From: Flavobacteriaceae bacterium CP2B
GTDB lineage: Bacteria; Bacteroidota; Bacteroidia; Flavobacteriales; Flavobacteriaceae
NCBI GenBank assembly: GCA_001683825.1
Contig: LXTR01000005.1
Location: 1-64,000, forward strand
Length of the DNA stretch: 64,000 bases
Reading direction: 5' to 3'
The first letter of the stretch is position 1. Each line of letters starts with the position of its first letter. The notes under the pieces are model-generated. The model was not told the origin of the DNA. It saw nothing but the letters and a program-made list of their open reading frames with translations, and made no database searches. Positions 44,953 through 54,713 of the stretch are shown one piece after another. The position numbers and the translations under genes are program-made.

Positions 44953-46030
44953 GGTTGTTTTTGCTTCCCTCCAGCATATCGAGGATCTTATCCACAACGG
45001 CATCCGGACGGATGCTCTCCATCGCCCGCTCATAGCCCCTGGGCATTTTGTTGCCGTACACCGAGGTGGGGATCCCCGGATATGCCTGCCGGTCTGAGCA
45101 AAGCGCATTGGCCGGATCCTGTTTGAAGGGGTAGAAGCCCGCATACGGGTGGGTGAGTCCCCAAAGTGTCAGCACGGGAACGCCAAAATTCGCGGCGAGG
45201 TGGGCATTCCCGCTATCCATAGAGAGCATGAGGTCCAGGTTGGAGATCAGGGCCAGCTCCTCTGCGAAAGGAAACTTGCCCGCCAGGTTCACACAGTGTT
45301 CAAATTGGGCCGTCCAAAACGACAGTGCCGCCTGGTCATCGGGCCCTCCAAAGAGCAACAGCCTGTATTTTCCGGAGTCATCCAGGCGTGCTAACACCTC
45401 CTCCATCAGCGGTTTGGGGTATTCTTTCCCCGGGAAGGCCGCAAAAGGGGCGATACCAATCCACTGCAGGGCGTCCTTGCCCATGAGGGAACGGGTACTG
45501 TCTGCGATGGGTTGCCTGGGCAGGAAATCCACCCGGTCCAGATCTACGGGGTACCCCAGTGCCTCAAATACGCGGGCGTAGCGCTCATGGGTGGTTGGCA
45601 GGGGTTCAAAAACCTTTTGTCGCCGGGAAGTCAGCGCCTTCTTTTCGGCCCGGCCCTTGTCTATCTGGTAAACTGGGGGGCCACTCAGGGCAAAGAACCT
45701 TTTCAGGATATTGCTCCGCAACACGTTGTGCAGGTCAGCCACGGCATCAAACCGGAGGTCGTGCAACTCGCGATAAAGCTTCCACAATCCCCCAATGCCC
45801 TTGTGTTTTCCCCTGACATCGGCCACAAGGACACCAATGCGATCCAGGGGGGCAAAGAGCGGCTTAAAAAACCCGCGGGTCAACACGGTGACCTGCAGGG
45901 CCGGGTATTGTTCGGCAAGGGCTTTGAGTACGGGGATGGTCATGGCAACGTCCCCCATGGCCGACAAACGGATTACCAGGAGTTTCTCAGGCCTATTTTT
46001 GTCCACGAAGGACGGGGTTAAGTTCTTCAT
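44936..46030 (-). CDS. Glycosyltransferase family 9 (heptosyltransferase-like)
   Basis: A 364-residue GT-B enzyme that adds a sugar, normally a heptose, to lipid A core. LLVIRLSAMGDVAMTIPVLKAL at the N-terminus and a C-terminal SMDSGNAHLAANFGVPVLTLWGLTHP donor site are characteristic. The precise sugar is unknown. It overlaps the end of the DUF4254 gene by 38 bases, a common gene pair in Bacteroidota, which suggests work in core synthesis. Confidence 0.9.
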   Translation of the reverse strand: MKNLTPSFVDKNRPEKLLVIRLSAMGDVAMTIPVLKALAEQYPALQVTVLTRGFFKPLFAPLDRIGVLVADVRGKHKGIGGLWKLYRELHDLRFDAVADLHNVLRSNILKRFFALSGPPVYQIDKGRAEKKALTSRRQKVFEPLPTTHERYARVFEALGYPVDLDRVDFLPRQPIADSTRSLMGKDALQWIGIAPFAAFPGKEYPKPLMEEVLARLDDSGKYRLLLFGGPDDQAALSFWTAQFEHCVNLAGKFPFAEELALISNLDLMLSMDSGNAHLAANFGVPVLTLWGLTHPYAGFYPFKQDPANALCSDRQAYPGIPTSVYGNKMPRGYERAMESIRPDAVVDKILDMLEGSKNNPIPRP

Positions 46031-46595
46031 CGTTATACATCTTCATCTGCTTGTATACCTTCATGTATTTTTCGCCCGAGGCAATGTCGTCAAGCAGTTG
46101 GTCGATGGCCAGGGAGAGGTCCTTTTTCTGCTCCAGGAGCACCTTGAGCTTCTCCTGGCACCGGGTCCTGTGCTCCGGGCTGGCATCGGCGCGTCCGGCC
46201 TCTTCGCGCATATGGTAGATCTTCAGCGCCAGGATGGAAAGGCGGTCGATGGCCCAGGCAGGGCTTTCGGTATTGATTCGGGCATCTTCCTTGACTTTGA
46301 CCGATTGGTATTTTTTTAGGAAATACGAATCGATGTATTCCACCAGGTCCGTGCGTTCCTGGTTGCTGGCATCTATTTTCCTTTTCAGTTGCAGGGCGGC
46401 CTCCGGATTGATCCCCGGGTCGCGGATCAGGTCTTCGTAATGCCACTGCACCGTATCAATCCAGTTTTTTTTATACAGCAGGTGGGCTACTTCATCTTTG
46501 GGGTACGGGTTGACCAGGGGCTGGTCTACCCGGTCCTCCACGTGGTAGGTTGTGATGCTTTCTTCAAAAATCGTAAAGGAAAAGGCGCTGAACAT
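45993..46595 (-). CDS. DUF4254 protein
   Basis: A 200-residue helical protein of the DUF4254 family. It is soluble and charged, with no signal peptide. The family is regularly paired with GT9 transferases, and the overlap here supports a joint task, but no biochemical role is known to me. The first Met at 46595 follows a good -7 element. Confidence 0.85.
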   Translation of the reverse strand: MFSAFSFTIFEESITTYHVEDRVDQPLVNPYPKDEVAHLLYKKNWIDTVQWHYEDLIRDPGINPEAALQLKRKIDASNQERTDLVEYIDSYFLKKYQSVKVKEDARINTESPAWAIDRLSILALKIYHMREEAGRADASPEHRTRCQEKLKVLLEQKKDLSLAIDQLLDDIASGEKYMKVYKQMKMYNDEELNPVLRGQK

Positions 46596-46613
46596 AAGAC
46601 GGTCCGTTTAGGG

Positions 46614-46621
46614 CAAAGATA
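46614..46621 (-). promoter_or_regulatory. Candidate -7 promoter element of the DUF4254-GT9 pair
   Basis: On the minus strand TATCTTTG, an exact consensus match 19 bases before the ATG at 46595. No -33 box at 19-21 bases is clear. Confidence 0.45.
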
Positions 46622-46630
46622 CTTTTTATT

Positions 46631-47563
46631 TCAAAACGCCCTGGCGAGCAGCAGGATAAACGGGGCCAGTACCGAGGAGACCAATACCACCTCCCGCACG
46701 TTGACGCGCCTGATCACTTCCACGTATTTGGTTATCAGGGTTGCCGCCGGAAAAAACGTAATGAGCACGGGGTATACGTTTTCATCGGTTTTAAGGAAGG
46801 TCACTACCAGGCCGATGGTCATTGATATGGCGATCAGGCGCACGGTGATGATCCTCCCCAGTCCAAGGGTCCCCATTTTCAGAAAGGCAAGGAAGCCTGC
46901 AAGGATCACCAGAATGGCATAGAGCAGCAATTTGGTGCTGTAGGAATAGAGGGCCGAAAAATCCCGGTCCAGCGAAAGCGAGAAGGTATAATGTTCCTCC
47001 AGGTAGTCCGGCATCCCCATCAGGATCAGCAAACTGCTTGAAATAAGGATGGCCGCAAGCATGCCACTGAGGGGAACAAGCCAGTTCTTGATGTTCTTGG
47101 GCTCGTAAAAGTAGATCGCCACGAATACCAGGATTAAAAAGAGGAGCGCCCAATCGTAAAAAAGACTGGCCACGGCCGTCCAGAGCGTGGCGTCAAAAAT
47201 CTTCAATTTGATATTCCTCAGGGATTTCAGGCTAATAAGCCTCCTGCTGGCCAGCAGGAGGAAAAAGCTGCACATGATGGCGTTGGGTTCTATCAGCACC
47301 TCCGGGAACAGCACAATCAGCAATACGAAATAGAGCATCGCAAAGGCATTGCTCCCGGTAATCTGGTTGCGTTTCACAATAAAATTCACCAGGAAAACAC
47401 TGAAGCACAGTACTCCCAGCAGCAGCAGTTGTACCACTACTTCCTCAGGGGAATAGCCCCTGTCAAAGCGCAGCAGGTGTATCGCCCAGTAAAAAACAGA
47501 GAGGAAACCCAGGAGCAACAGGTAGTTTACGGGCTTTGTTTTGCCAAAAATGCTTGAAATCAT
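46631..47563 (-). CDS. DUF6427 membrane protein
   Basis: A 310-residue inner membrane protein with about eight or nine hydrophobic helices and a short basic loop. It belongs to DUF6427, which occurs in Flavobacteria beside DUF4254 and DUF6341 genes. Function unknown. It is divergent from the small gene at 47603 and shares a 39-base promoter region with it. Confidence 0.82.
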   Translation of the reverse strand: MISSIFGKTKPVNYLLLLGFLSVFYWAIHLLRFDRGYSPEEVVVQLLLLGVLCFSVFLVNFIVKRNQITGSNAFAMLYFVLLIVLFPEVLIEPNAIMCSFFLLLASRRLISLKSLRNIKLKIFDATLWTAVASLFYDWALLFLILVFVAIYFYEPKNIKNWLVPLSGMLAAILISSSLLILMGMPDYLEEHYTFSLSLDRDFSALYSYSTKLLLYAILVILAGFLAFLKMGTLGLGRIITVRLIAISMTIGLVVTFLKTDENVYPVLITFFPAATLITKYVEVIRRVNVREVVLVSSVLAPFILLLARAF

Positions 47564-47583
47564 CCCGGGTTTTTATATTTTTG
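47553..47583 (+). promoter_or_regulatory. Promoter of the DUF6341 gene
   Basis: CTTG (47553-47556), 19 bases, then TATTTTTG (47576-47583), an exact -7 match. It ends 19 bases before the ATG at 47603 and overlaps the start of the divergent DUF6427 gene. Confidence 0.6.
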
Positions 47584-47602
47584 TAAGGTAAATATAACCA
47601 AG

Positions 47603-47824
47603 ATGAGAGCATTTTTTGAGGGCATAGAGGATTTATTCGTGAACCATTTGTTCTGGCCTTTTGATTTTTTCAGGTTTATGGAAAATTGGTGGTCTGCCAA
47701 TGTGATCAACTGGATTTTTGTCATTATTGGGATGGTGGCGATGACCTATTGGCTCAAAGAACTTAAAGGCTTCAATGACCGGGGCGAAGAAGACAAGAGC
47801 GTTACCGCCCATTCTTACCTGTAA
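47603..47824 (+). CDS. DUF6341 small membrane protein
   Basis: A 73-residue protein with one clear membrane helix (VINWIFVIIGMVAMTYWLKEL) after an aromatic N-terminal half, and a charged C-terminus. It is of the small family called DUF6341 in Flavobacteria. Some databases carry the name uracil phosphoribosyltransferase for such proteins, but no such enzyme motif is present. Function unknown. Confidence 0.85.
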   Translation: MRAFFEGIEDLFVNHLFWPFDFFRFMENWWSANVINWIFVIIGMVAMTYWLKELKGFNDRGEEDKSVTAHSYL

Positions 47825-47826
47825 CC

Positions 47827-47853
47827 GGCGGGTCGTATGCGAGTGATCCCGCC
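47827..47853. terminator. Possible shared hairpin between convergent genes
   Basis: GGCGGG (47827-47832) and CCCGCC (47848-47853) lie between the DUF6341 and purD stop codons. There is no T-run, so confidence is low. Confidence 0.3.
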
Positions 47854-47861
47854 TGGGTCCC

Positions 47862-49133
47862 CTACAGGTCGAACCCGATATCCTTCCGATAGTACATACC
47901 ACTGAAGTGGATTTTGGCCACATTCCGGTACGCCGTGGCGAGGGCTTCCTTATGGTCCCTGCCAAAAGCGGTAATCGCCAATACCCGGCCCCCATTGGTC
48001 AAAACCACATCATCCTTTAGCGTTGTTCCCGCATGGAAAGGGATGGCGTCTGCCACTGATGACAGCCCCGAAATGGGCTTTCCTTTTTCATAGGCCCCCG
48101 GGTAGCCCCCGGATACGGTCATTACAGTGGTGGCTGAACGGTCGTCTATTTGCAGGTCGATTTCGTCCAGGCGTTCTTCGGCTACCGCGCGGAACACCTC
48201 CAGGAGGTCGTTTTTAACCCGTGGGATCACCACTTCGGTCTCCGGGTCGCCCATCCGCACATTGTATTCGATCACCATAGGATCGGCACCTACCTTGATC
48301 AACCCGATAAAAATAAAACCCTTATAGGGGATGTTGTCCTTTTTAAGCCCCGCTATGGTGGGTTTAACAATGCGGCTGTGGATCTTGTCGACAAATTCGC
48401 GATCGGCGAAGGGAACCGGTGATACGGCACCCATGCCCCCGGTATTGAGGCCCGTGTCGCCCTCCCCGATACGCTTGTAGTCCTTGGCCATGGGCAGGAC
48501 CTTGTAATTCTCGCCATCGGTAAGCACGAAGCAGGAGAGTTCTATGCCCGACAGGAATTCCTCGATTACGACCGTCCTGCTCGCCGCCCCGAATTTGGCA
48601 TCCTGGAGCATGGCCCTGAGCTCGTTCTTCGCTTCCCCGAGGTCCTGGAGGATCAGCACCCCTTTCCCGGCCGCCAGGCCATCGGCCTTCAGCACATAGG
48701 GCGGTGTCATTTTCTCGAGGAAACGGTACCCTTCCTGCAACTGGCCTGCGGTAAAGCTTTGGTAGGCCGCAGTAGGGATCTGGTGGCGTGCCATGAACTC
48801 CTTGGCAAATTCCTTGCTCCCCTCCAGGGTGGCGGCCAGTTTTTGGGGCCCGATCACCGGGACATGTTTCAGGGACGCATCGGAAAGAAAAAAATCATGG
48901 AGCCCGTTTACCAGGGGGTCTTCCGGGCCCACAACCACCAAATGGATCTCTTTTTCGAGGACGGCTTCCCGGATAGCGGGAAAATCATTCACCCCCATGG
49001 GGAGGTTGTTGGCGATGGCCGCAGTGCCGGCATTTCCGGGCGCGACGAAGAGTTGCGTCAGGCCGGGGCTTTGTACAAGTTTCCAGGCGAGGGTGTGTTC
49101 GCGCCCGCCGGAACCGAGGATCAATACGTTCAT
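47862..49133 (-). CDS. purD: Phosphoribosylamine-glycine ligase
   Basis: A 423-residue ATP-grasp enzyme of purine synthesis that joins glycine to phosphoribosylamine. The N-terminus MNVLILGSGGREHTLAW is diagnostic. LKADGLAAGKGV and the metal-binding FIGLIKVGADPMVIEYNVRMGDPE follow. The start at 49133 was chosen over the Met six codons earlier because the family begins here and a -7 element overlaps the earlier region. Confidence 0.97.
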   Translation of the reverse strand: MNVLILGSGGREHTLAWKLVQSPGLTQLFVAPGNAGTAAIANNLPMGVNDFPAIREAVLEKEIHLVVVGPEDPLVNGLHDFFLSDASLKHVPVIGPQKLAATLEGSKEFAKEFMARHQIPTAAYQSFTAGQLQEGYRFLEKMTPPYVLKADGLAAGKGVLILQDLGEAKNELRAMLQDAKFGAASRTVVIEEFLSGIELSCFVLTDGENYKVLPMAKDYKRIGEGDTGLNTGGMGAVSPVPFADREFVDKIHSRIVKPTIAGLKKDNIPYKGFIFIGLIKVGADPMVIEYNVRMGDPETEVVIPRVKNDLLEVFRAVAEERLDEIDLQIDDRSATTVMTVSGGYPGAYEKGKPISGLSSVADAIPFHAGTTLKDDVVLTNGGRVLAITAFGRDHKEALATAYRNVAKIHFSGMYYRKDIGFDL

Positions 49134-49148
49134 TTTTTCTGCTTTGGG

Positions 49149-49156
49149 CAAAAATA
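49149..49156 (-). promoter_or_regulatory. Candidate -7 promoter element of purD
   Basis: On the minus strand TATTTTTG, an exact match that overlaps the upstream in-frame Met codon. It gives a leader of only about ten bases before the ATG at 49133. Confidence 0.45.
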
Positions 49157-49171
49157 GGGCTTGGCCCTGAC

Positions 49172-50155
49172 TTATAACGGGTTTTTGTTGAATTCCCTGT
49201 GGTGCTTTTGCGCTAATTCCCCGGGGGGGAGGGATTTAAAATATTCAAAAACCTTTTTAAGGCCCTCGGCCCGCTCTACCCTGGGCTCCCAGTCCAATAG
49301 CTGCCTGGCCCTTGTAATGTCTGGTTGTCGCTGCATGGGATCGTCCTGCGGCAGGGGTTTGTATATAATCTTCTGCGTGGTCCCGGTAAGTTTGATAATC
49401 TCCTCGGCAAATTCCTTGATAGTGGTTTCATGGGGGTTGCCGATGTTGATGGGGTCGGTATAGTCACTCATCAGCAAGCGGTAGATGCCCTCCACCTGGT
49501 CATCGATGTAGCAGAAAGACCTGGTTTGCTTCCCGTCCCCGAAAACGGTGAGGTCTTCCCCCCGCAGCGCCTGCCCCAAAAAAGTAGGCACTACCCGCCC
49601 GTCATTCAGCCGCATCCTGGAGCCGTAGGTGTTAAAGATGCGGACAATACGGGTATCCACCTTGTGGAAGCGGTGGTAGGCCATGGTAATGGATTCCATA
49701 AAGCGCTTGGCTTCATCGTAAACCCCCCTGGGGCCAATGGGGCTGACATTGCCAAAATAATCTTCGTTCTGCGGGTGTACCAGGGGGTCGCCGTATACCT
49801 CCGAGGTGGAGGCCACCAGGATCCTGGCCTTTTTTTCCTTGGCGAGCCCCAGCAGGTTGAGGGTCCCCAAAGACCCCACTTTTAAGGTCTGAATGGGGAT
49901 CTTGAGGTAATCGATAGGACTGGCCGGGGAGGCAAAATGCAGTATGTAATCCAGCTTGCCGGGGACATGGACAAACTTGGTCACATCGTGGTGGTAAAAC
50001 TCAAAATGCTCCAGGGGGAAGAGGTGTTCTATGTTCTTGAGGTCCCCGGTGATCAGGTTGTCCATGGCAATGACATGGAACCCCTCCCTGATAAAACGGT
50101 CGCAAAGGTGCGACCCCAAAAACCCTGCTCCGCCCGTAATGAGTACTTTTTTCAT
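49172..50155 (-). CDS. UDP-glucuronate decarboxylase (SDR)
   Basis: A 327-residue extended SDR enzyme that makes UDP-xylose from UDP-glucuronate. [12 protein letters not shown] binds NAD. The active site is Ser-Thr-Ser in [10 protein letters not shown] and YDEAKRF, the Tyr/Lys pair with the Asp-Glu typical of UXS. It closes the leftward polysaccharide locus, 82 bases after the sugar transferase, so xylose or a derivative may be part of the glycan. Confidence 0.92.
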   Translation of the reverse strand: MKKVLITGGAGFLGSHLCDRFIREGFHVIAMDNLITGDLKNIEHLFPLEHFEFYHHDVTKFVHVPGKLDYILHFASPASPIDYLKIPIQTLKVGSLGTLNLLGLAKEKKARILVASTSEVYGDPLVHPQNEDYFGNVSPIGPRGVYDEAKRFMESITMAYHRFHKVDTRIVRIFNTYGSRMRLNDGRVVPTFLGQALRGEDLTVFGDGKQTRSFCYIDDQVEGIYRLLMSDYTDPINIGNPHETTIKEFAEEIIKLTGTTQKIIYKPLPQDDPMQRQPDITRARQLLDWEPRVERAEGLKKVFEYFKSLPPGELAQKHHREFNKNPL

Positions 50156-50237
50156 CCTGTTGTTTTGATCTGTAGATGCCAGTAGGGCATCCCGGTTCCC
50201 TTTTAAATATAGTCTATTTGTCTTCTCAGCGGCGCAT

Positions 50238-51590
50238 TCAATAGGCCTTTTCCTCTCCCTTGAACATATTCAGCACCGTCTGGAGGATAATTTTCAGGTC
50301 CAGGAAAAAAGACCAGTTTTCAATATAGAAAATATCAAACTTAATGCGTCCCTGGATGTCCATATCGTGTTCAATCTCGCCCCTGTAGCCCCGTACCTGG
50401 GCCAGGCCGGTGATCCCCGGTTTCACAAAATGCCGCAGCATGTACTTATCAACCTTGTTGGCGTATTCATCGGTATGCTTCAACATATGCGGCCTGGGGC
50501 CTACCACCGACATATTCCCGAACAGCACGTTGTAGAACTGTGGGAGCTCATCGATACTGGTCTTGCGGATAAACTTCCCTATGGTGGTCACCCGCATGTC
50601 ATTTTTCCCGGCCTGTACCTGGTCGGCATTGCGGTTCATCGCCATGGAACGGAACTTAAAACATTGGAATTCCTTGTTGTCCAGGCCCGTCCTTCGCTGT
50701 ATGAAGAAGATCGGCCCCTTGGATTCAAGCCGGATCAGGATGGCGAGGATCGGGGCTATCCATATAAGCAGGCCAAAGATGACAAAAAGGGAAAAAACCA
50801 CATCAAAAGAACGCTTCAAAAGGGCGTTCAGGGGGTCGTGAAGCGGAATATCCCTAAGTGACAGTATGGGCAGGTAGTCATAGTATTCCAATTTCAGTTT
50901 TTTCGAGTAGATGTTCTTGTTGTCAGGGAGGAATTTGATGGTTTTAAGGTTGTTGTCCGCGAAATTGATGAGCTCGGCTATCTCCTCATTTTTCAGTTCT
51001 GAAACCGAACAGTATATTTCGTCTATGCTATTCCTGACCAGGAAAAGAAAACATTCATGGAGTTGGAATGTGGGTTCCCGCGGGCAAAATTGCCGGATAA
51101 ACTTATACCCGTATTCCACTCGTTCGTCAAAGACTTTGATGAGTTGTGCGGTTTTTTTATTATCGCCGATGACGACTACCTTCCTGGTATTGCCGTGATA
51201 TGTTTCACGGTACCTCATCAACAAAACATAGCTAATAAATTTTACGGAGGCGACAACCAACATGACCAGCCCCGCGTATTGAGCCAGGGCGAGCCGGCTC
51301 ATATTGGGCTGCTTAAAAAACCCTATAAACGCATAGAGGATCAGGAAAAAAAACACAAACTGGACAAACAGCAACCGAAGTATGTGGGTCACCTTGGTAT
51401 AGCGATGTATGACGTAAAATTCTATCTTAAAGGCTATGACCACCCAGCAAAGAGAAATATACCCGTGAAAGAGTATCGCTTCAACCAGGTTGATCGGGAG
51501 GAAATACGCGAAGAGGTTGATGATCATTAGATCTATCAAATACGACATGGGCGTAATCAGGTCCGAATTTCTGCCAATGGTGAAGAACAT
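50238..51590 (-). CDS. Polyprenyl-phosphate sugar-1-phosphate transferase (initiating enzyme)
   Basis: A 450-residue WcaJ/WbaP-type protein that puts the first sugar phosphate on undecaprenyl phosphate. It has four or five N-terminal helices, a CoA-binding-like Rossmann part ([14 protein letters not shown]) and a C-terminal bacterial sugar transferase domain: [42 protein letters not shown]. It starts the assembly of the glycan made by this locus. A -7 element lies upstream. Confidence 0.92.
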   Translation of the reverse strand: MFFTIGRNSDLITPMSYLIDLMIINLFAYFLPINLVEAILFHGYISLCWVVIAFKIEFYVIHRYTKVTHILRLLFVQFVFFFLILYAFIGFFKQPNMSRLALAQYAGLVMLVVASVKFISYVLLMRYRETYHGNTRKVVVIGDNKKTAQLIKVFDERVEYGYKFIRQFCPREPTFQLHECFLFLVRNSIDEIYCSVSELKNEEIAELINFADNNLKTIKFLPDNKNIYSKKLKLEYYDYLPILSLRDIPLHDPLNALLKRSFDVVFSLFVIFGLLIWIAPILAILIRLESKGPIFFIQRRTGLDNKEFQCFKFRSMAMNRNADQVQAGKNDMRVTTIGKFIRKTSIDELPQFYNVLFGNMSVVGPRPHMLKHTDEYANKVDKYMLRHFVKPGITGLAQVRGYRGEIEHDMDIQGRIKFDIFYIENWSFFLDLKIILQTVLNMFKGEEKAY

Positions 51591-51614
51591 AAACGACTAT
51601 AGTTCAGGAGCGTC

Positions 51615-51622
51615 CAAAAGTA
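51615..51622 (-). promoter_or_regulatory. Candidate -7 promoter element of the sugar transferase
   Basis: On the minus strand TACTTTTG, an exact match 25 bases before the ATG at 51590. It lies in the 114-base gap after the O-antigen ligase gene, so the last two genes of the locus may be separately transcribed. Confidence 0.45.
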
Positions 51623-51704
51623 TCAAAATATATATTTATTCAGGCGTTTAAACCCAACATCCACAACCCTGCATTAAAGAGGGCCCTCAGGTCCTTCAAA
51701 GCCT

Positions 51705-52907
51705 TCAGATGGGGTACAGGTATTCTTTATGGTTGTTGTCCCCGCGAAAACCACACAAGAACAGGCTGGCGAACAACGCGAAATACTCGATCCCCTTGAT
51801 ACGCACCATCATAGATTCTGTAAGGTTTGCGATAATAAATGCGAGAAAGATAAGGCTAAAAAGCGGGTCTCTCCTATAAATGCTCAACAGCAACAGGAAT
51901 CCAAGCGATATCGCGTAAACAAACCCGCCAAAGGCCCCATTGGTGCTTAGGTATTCCAGGAACTGGTTATGCGCGTTGTAGTTTTTGGAAGCTGCCAGCT
52001 CATACCCTTTCTCCATAAATTTTTCATTCCTTAGCGCCTGTACATTTCCATAGCCGACACCCAAAAACGGGTTTTCCTGAAAAATCTCGTATGAAACTTC
52101 CCAGCGCTGGACGCGTTTGTCGTCTACCACGATTTCCGGTGAAAACATTTTATCCCTCATGTAATCGCTCCCAATCAATATAAAAACCGAGGAGCATGCC
52201 AGGATCCCAAGCAGCAGGATACCCACCTGCCACCTTTTGTGCTGCATTTGGTTTACCAGTAAAAACACAAAAAAGAACAGGAATAGGAAGAGTGGCATCC
52301 TGCTTGCCAGCTGAAGCAAGCCAAACATCAGGAGCAGTGATACCAGCACCTTAATCCTTTTATTGAATAGCCGGTCCTGGATAAGAAACAGGATGGAGGT
52401 AACGACAAATAGGCCCAGGTAGGTGGGATGCGTGTCTGCGACGGCCGTAAAGCGTTGTCCCACATGATCCGACGCATAGAAGCTAAGCAGGGGTTCGTTA
52501 TTCCCGATCATTACTACGGCCAGCTGCACATAGCAGATGATCAGGGTAACCACGCAGCCCCAGGTAAGCGCCAGGAAAACTTGTCGCTTGTGAGCGGCAA
52601 AATGTTTATAGTCCGGCAAAATTGCCAATGGCACCAAAACGAGCGACCAATATTTCTCCAGGTAATGGAAGCCTGCCAAAGAACCGCCGTAAAAAGAGGC
52701 CCAAAGCGCCAGGACAAAGAAACACCATACAGGCCAGCCCCTGATGAGGAATTGCTTCATTTCCATGCCTCGCCACCGGTAAATGAGGTCGGTCACCGCC
52801 AGCGCGATAAAAACCGCCAACAGCATATTATTGAGGCGCATGTACATGGGAAGGGTGAACACTGCCATGTAGAGTGCCCCTGATTTCAACCTCCGTAAAT
52901 TCTCCAT
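51705..52907 (-). CDS. O-antigen ligase/polymerase-type membrane protein 1
   Basis: A 400-residue protein with about 11 hydrophobic helices and a large periplasmic loop (about 250-320) with GVGYGNVQALRNEKFMEKGYELAASKNYNAHNQFLEYLSTNGAFGG, the Wzy_C/WaaL signature with the conserved NAHNQFLE. It joins or polymerises glycan on the periplasmic side. It is one of three such proteins here, so its task (ligase or polymerase) cannot be assigned. Confidence 0.87.
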   Translation of the reverse strand: MENLRRLKSGALYMAVFTLPMYMRLNNMLLAVFIALAVTDLIYRWRGMEMKQFLIRGWPVWCFFVLALWASFYGGSLAGFHYLEKYWSLVLVPLAILPDYKHFAAHKRQVFLALTWGCVVTLIICYVQLAVVMIGNNEPLLSFYASDHVGQRFTAVADTHPTYLGLFVVTSILFLIQDRLFNKRIKVLVSLLLMFGLLQLASRMPLFLFLFFFVFLLVNQMQHKRWQVGILLLGILACSSVFILIGSDYMRDKMFSPEIVVDDKRVQRWEVSYEIFQENPFLGVGYGNVQALRNEKFMEKGYELAASKNYNAHNQFLEYLSTNGAFGGFVYAISLGFLLLLSIYRRDPLFSLIFLAFIIANLTESMMVRIKGIEYFALFASLFLCGFRGDNNHKEYLYPI

Positions 52908-52912
52908 GGCCG

Positions 52913-52996
52913 CTAATTTTTATCCTTGTTGATCGCGATGACGGGCTCTGTCAGGAACCGGTTCAATACTCCTCTTACCTTTCTTTCGGGCGTCAT
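52913..52996 (-). CDS. 27-residue micro-ORF between GT26 and ligase genes
   Basis: An ATG that overlaps the GT26 stop (ATGA) opens a 27-codon frame that ends five bases before the next gene. It fills the gap exactly. The peptide is basic at first (TPERKVRGVLNRF) and ends KDKN. No family is recognised. It may be a coupling peptide that carries ribosomes to the ligase gene, or a remnant of a lost gene. Confidence 0.4.
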   Translation of the reverse strand: MTPERKVRGVLNRFLTEPVIAINKDKN

Positions 52997-53730
52997 AGTT
53001 TAAAACGTTCTTTAAGCACCAGCAGTATAAATTTTGAATTCCCGATGAGATACCGCTTCCACATCCTTTTTGGTTCTTGTATGAATCTAAAAAACCATTC
53101 CAGGCCCACCCGCTGCATCCAAACAGGGGCCCTTTTGACTTTCCCCGCGACCACATCAAAGCTGCCCCCTACCCCCATGATGAAATTTACCCCGGTCAAG
53201 TGTTCCCGGTTCTCGTATAAGAAGTTTTCCTTGGTGGGCGAACTAATGGCCACGAACAGTATATGGGCCTTGCTTTCTGCAATACTTTTCGCGATGTCCT
53301 TTTCTTCATCCTTGTTGAAATACCCGTTTCGGTAACCCGCTATAATGCCGGGAGAATACTGCTGTGAAAATTCATCCGCCACGGCTTTAACCACCTCCTC
53401 TTTTGCCCCCAGCAGGTACACCCTATGGCCTTTGCTATGGGCCATTGCAACCAGCTTTATCATCAGGTCGATGCCAGCAACCCGCTCTTTCAGGGGCTTG
53501 CCCAAAAACCGGGACGCCCAGACCACAGCCTGCCCATCGGCATTTATCAAATCGGATCCATTAACGCTTTGCCGCAGTTGCAGGTCGGTCTGCATCGCTA
53601 CAATCTTCCCGGCATTGACCACCACGTGGTGCATTTGCCTGCCTTCGGCAATGGTATCCTCAATTTGCTGCAGGGTCTCCTGCATGGAAAGGTTGTCAAT
53701 GGCGGTATTCAGAAAGTGTACCCTGTTCAT
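52993..53730 (-). CDS. WecG/TagA/CpsF-family glycosyltransferase (GT26)
   Basis: A 245-residue transferase, usually adding ManNAc or a uronic acid to a lipid-linked sugar. DLINADGQAVVWASRFLGKPLKERVAG holds the catalytic Asp, and VFVAISSPTKENFLYENR-like and GVGGSFDVVAGKVKRAP segments are typical. The ManNAcA-type dehydrogenase at the right edge could supply its donor. It overlaps the deacetylase gene by four bases. Confidence 0.92.
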   Translation of the reverse strand: MNRVHFLNTAIDNLSMQETLQQIEDTIAEGRQMHHVVVNAGKIVAMQTDLQLRQSVNGSDLINADGQAVVWASRFLGKPLKERVAGIDLMIKLVAMAHSKGHRVYLLGAKEEVVKAVADEFSQQYSPGIIAGYRNGYFNKDEEKDIAKSIAESKAHILFVAISSPTKENFLYENREHLTGVNFIMGVGGSFDVVAGKVKRAPVWMQRVGLEWFFRFIQEPKRMWKRYLIGNSKFILLVLKERFKL

Positions 53731-54713
53731 GTAAAGATTTTATATAGGTGTTGCCCATGCGTGGCATCCAGGAATTGCCCAAGCTTGGACAGCGAGTAGG
53801 GCGTAAACGCCTTAGGGTGACCAATAATGACCAAATTACCCTGGTTTTCCGTGTTTTTACGGTATTTATTAAAGGCCTTTTCCAAAAATGACGCCTTGTA
53901 CCCATCTATAGACACCACACTCCTCGAATACCTTGTCAGCAATTGAAACATCCCTGCTTTGGACTTGGAAATAGCCTGCCCATCCCCAAATGGTTGGTGC
54001 GCCTGCCTCCCCAGGAGCTTCACCAGCACGAATTTCCAATAGAACAAAGGGGATACCCGGTATGAACTTATCGGTATTTCCAGGAATTGCCCTGCGGCAT
54101 CCGGCAGGGTCAGGTCCTCGGAGAAGCGATAAGCGGTCTCGTACTGGGGAACCCCCCGGAAGTCAAATACCTGTTGGGTCGAGTGGTAAAAACCTCCCGG
54201 GTATACGGAGCTGTCTATCCGGATGTCATTCGCTGCAAGGGCCTTGCCAATGGCATCAAAAGGCTGTGCACTCCAGCCACCTGCCCGGTAGGCCTTAGGG
54301 GCTTTCCCGGATAACCTTCGAAGTACATCGGTATACCTGCCGACGATATCGCGTACCTGGGGCCCACTGAAATCAGCCAGTTTGTAACGCGATGTATCAA
54401 ATACCCATCGATCACCATTGTAAAAAGAGTCTTCCCAATGCGGGTGAATATGCAGTTCAATGCCATGGCCATGCCCGGCCAAATACTTTAGCTGTTGGCA
54501 TATCTTTTCATACTGGAGCTGAAGTTCGGGATACTCCCCTTTCTGCTTTTCAAGCGCCAACAAATACCCCGAGTCCACAAAACAGCTAAACTTGATATCA
54601 TAAGGCCTGACAAGCTCCAGCAAGGCGTTGGTTGGCTGAATGATACAATGCTCCACGGTGCCACTCTTCTCGCCAAAGAAGAGTTCATAATCAAGTGTGA
54701 TATAGATATTCAT
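53727..54713 (-). CDS. Polysaccharide deacetylase-like protein
   Basis: A 328-residue protein of the NodB-like deacetylase type. The first Asp lies in YITLDYELFFG and a metal-binding HIHPHWED-type motif near residue 90. AYRAGGWSAQPFDAI matches the family's Arg-x-Gly part. No signal peptide is seen, so it should act on cytosolic, lipid- or nucleotide-linked sugars. Removing an acetyl group from an N-acetyl sugar would free an amine for the neighbouring acyltransferase. This last step is inference. Confidence 0.78.
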   Translation of the reverse strand: MNIYITLDYELFFGEKSGTVEHCIIQPTNALLELVRPYDIKFSCFVDSGYLLALEKQKGEYPELQLQYEKICQQLKYLAGHGHGIELHIHPHWEDSFYNGDRWVFDTSRYKLADFSGPQVRDIVGRYTDVLRRLSGKAPKAYRAGGWSAQPFDAIGKALAANDIRIDSSVYPGGFYHSTQQVFDFRGVPQYETAYRFSEDLTLPDAAGQFLEIPISSYRVSPLFYWKFVLVKLLGRQAHQPFGDGQAISKSKAGMFQLLTRYSRSVVSIDGYKASFLEKAFNKYRKNTENQGNLVIIGHPKAFTPYSLSKLGQFLDATHGQHLYKIFT

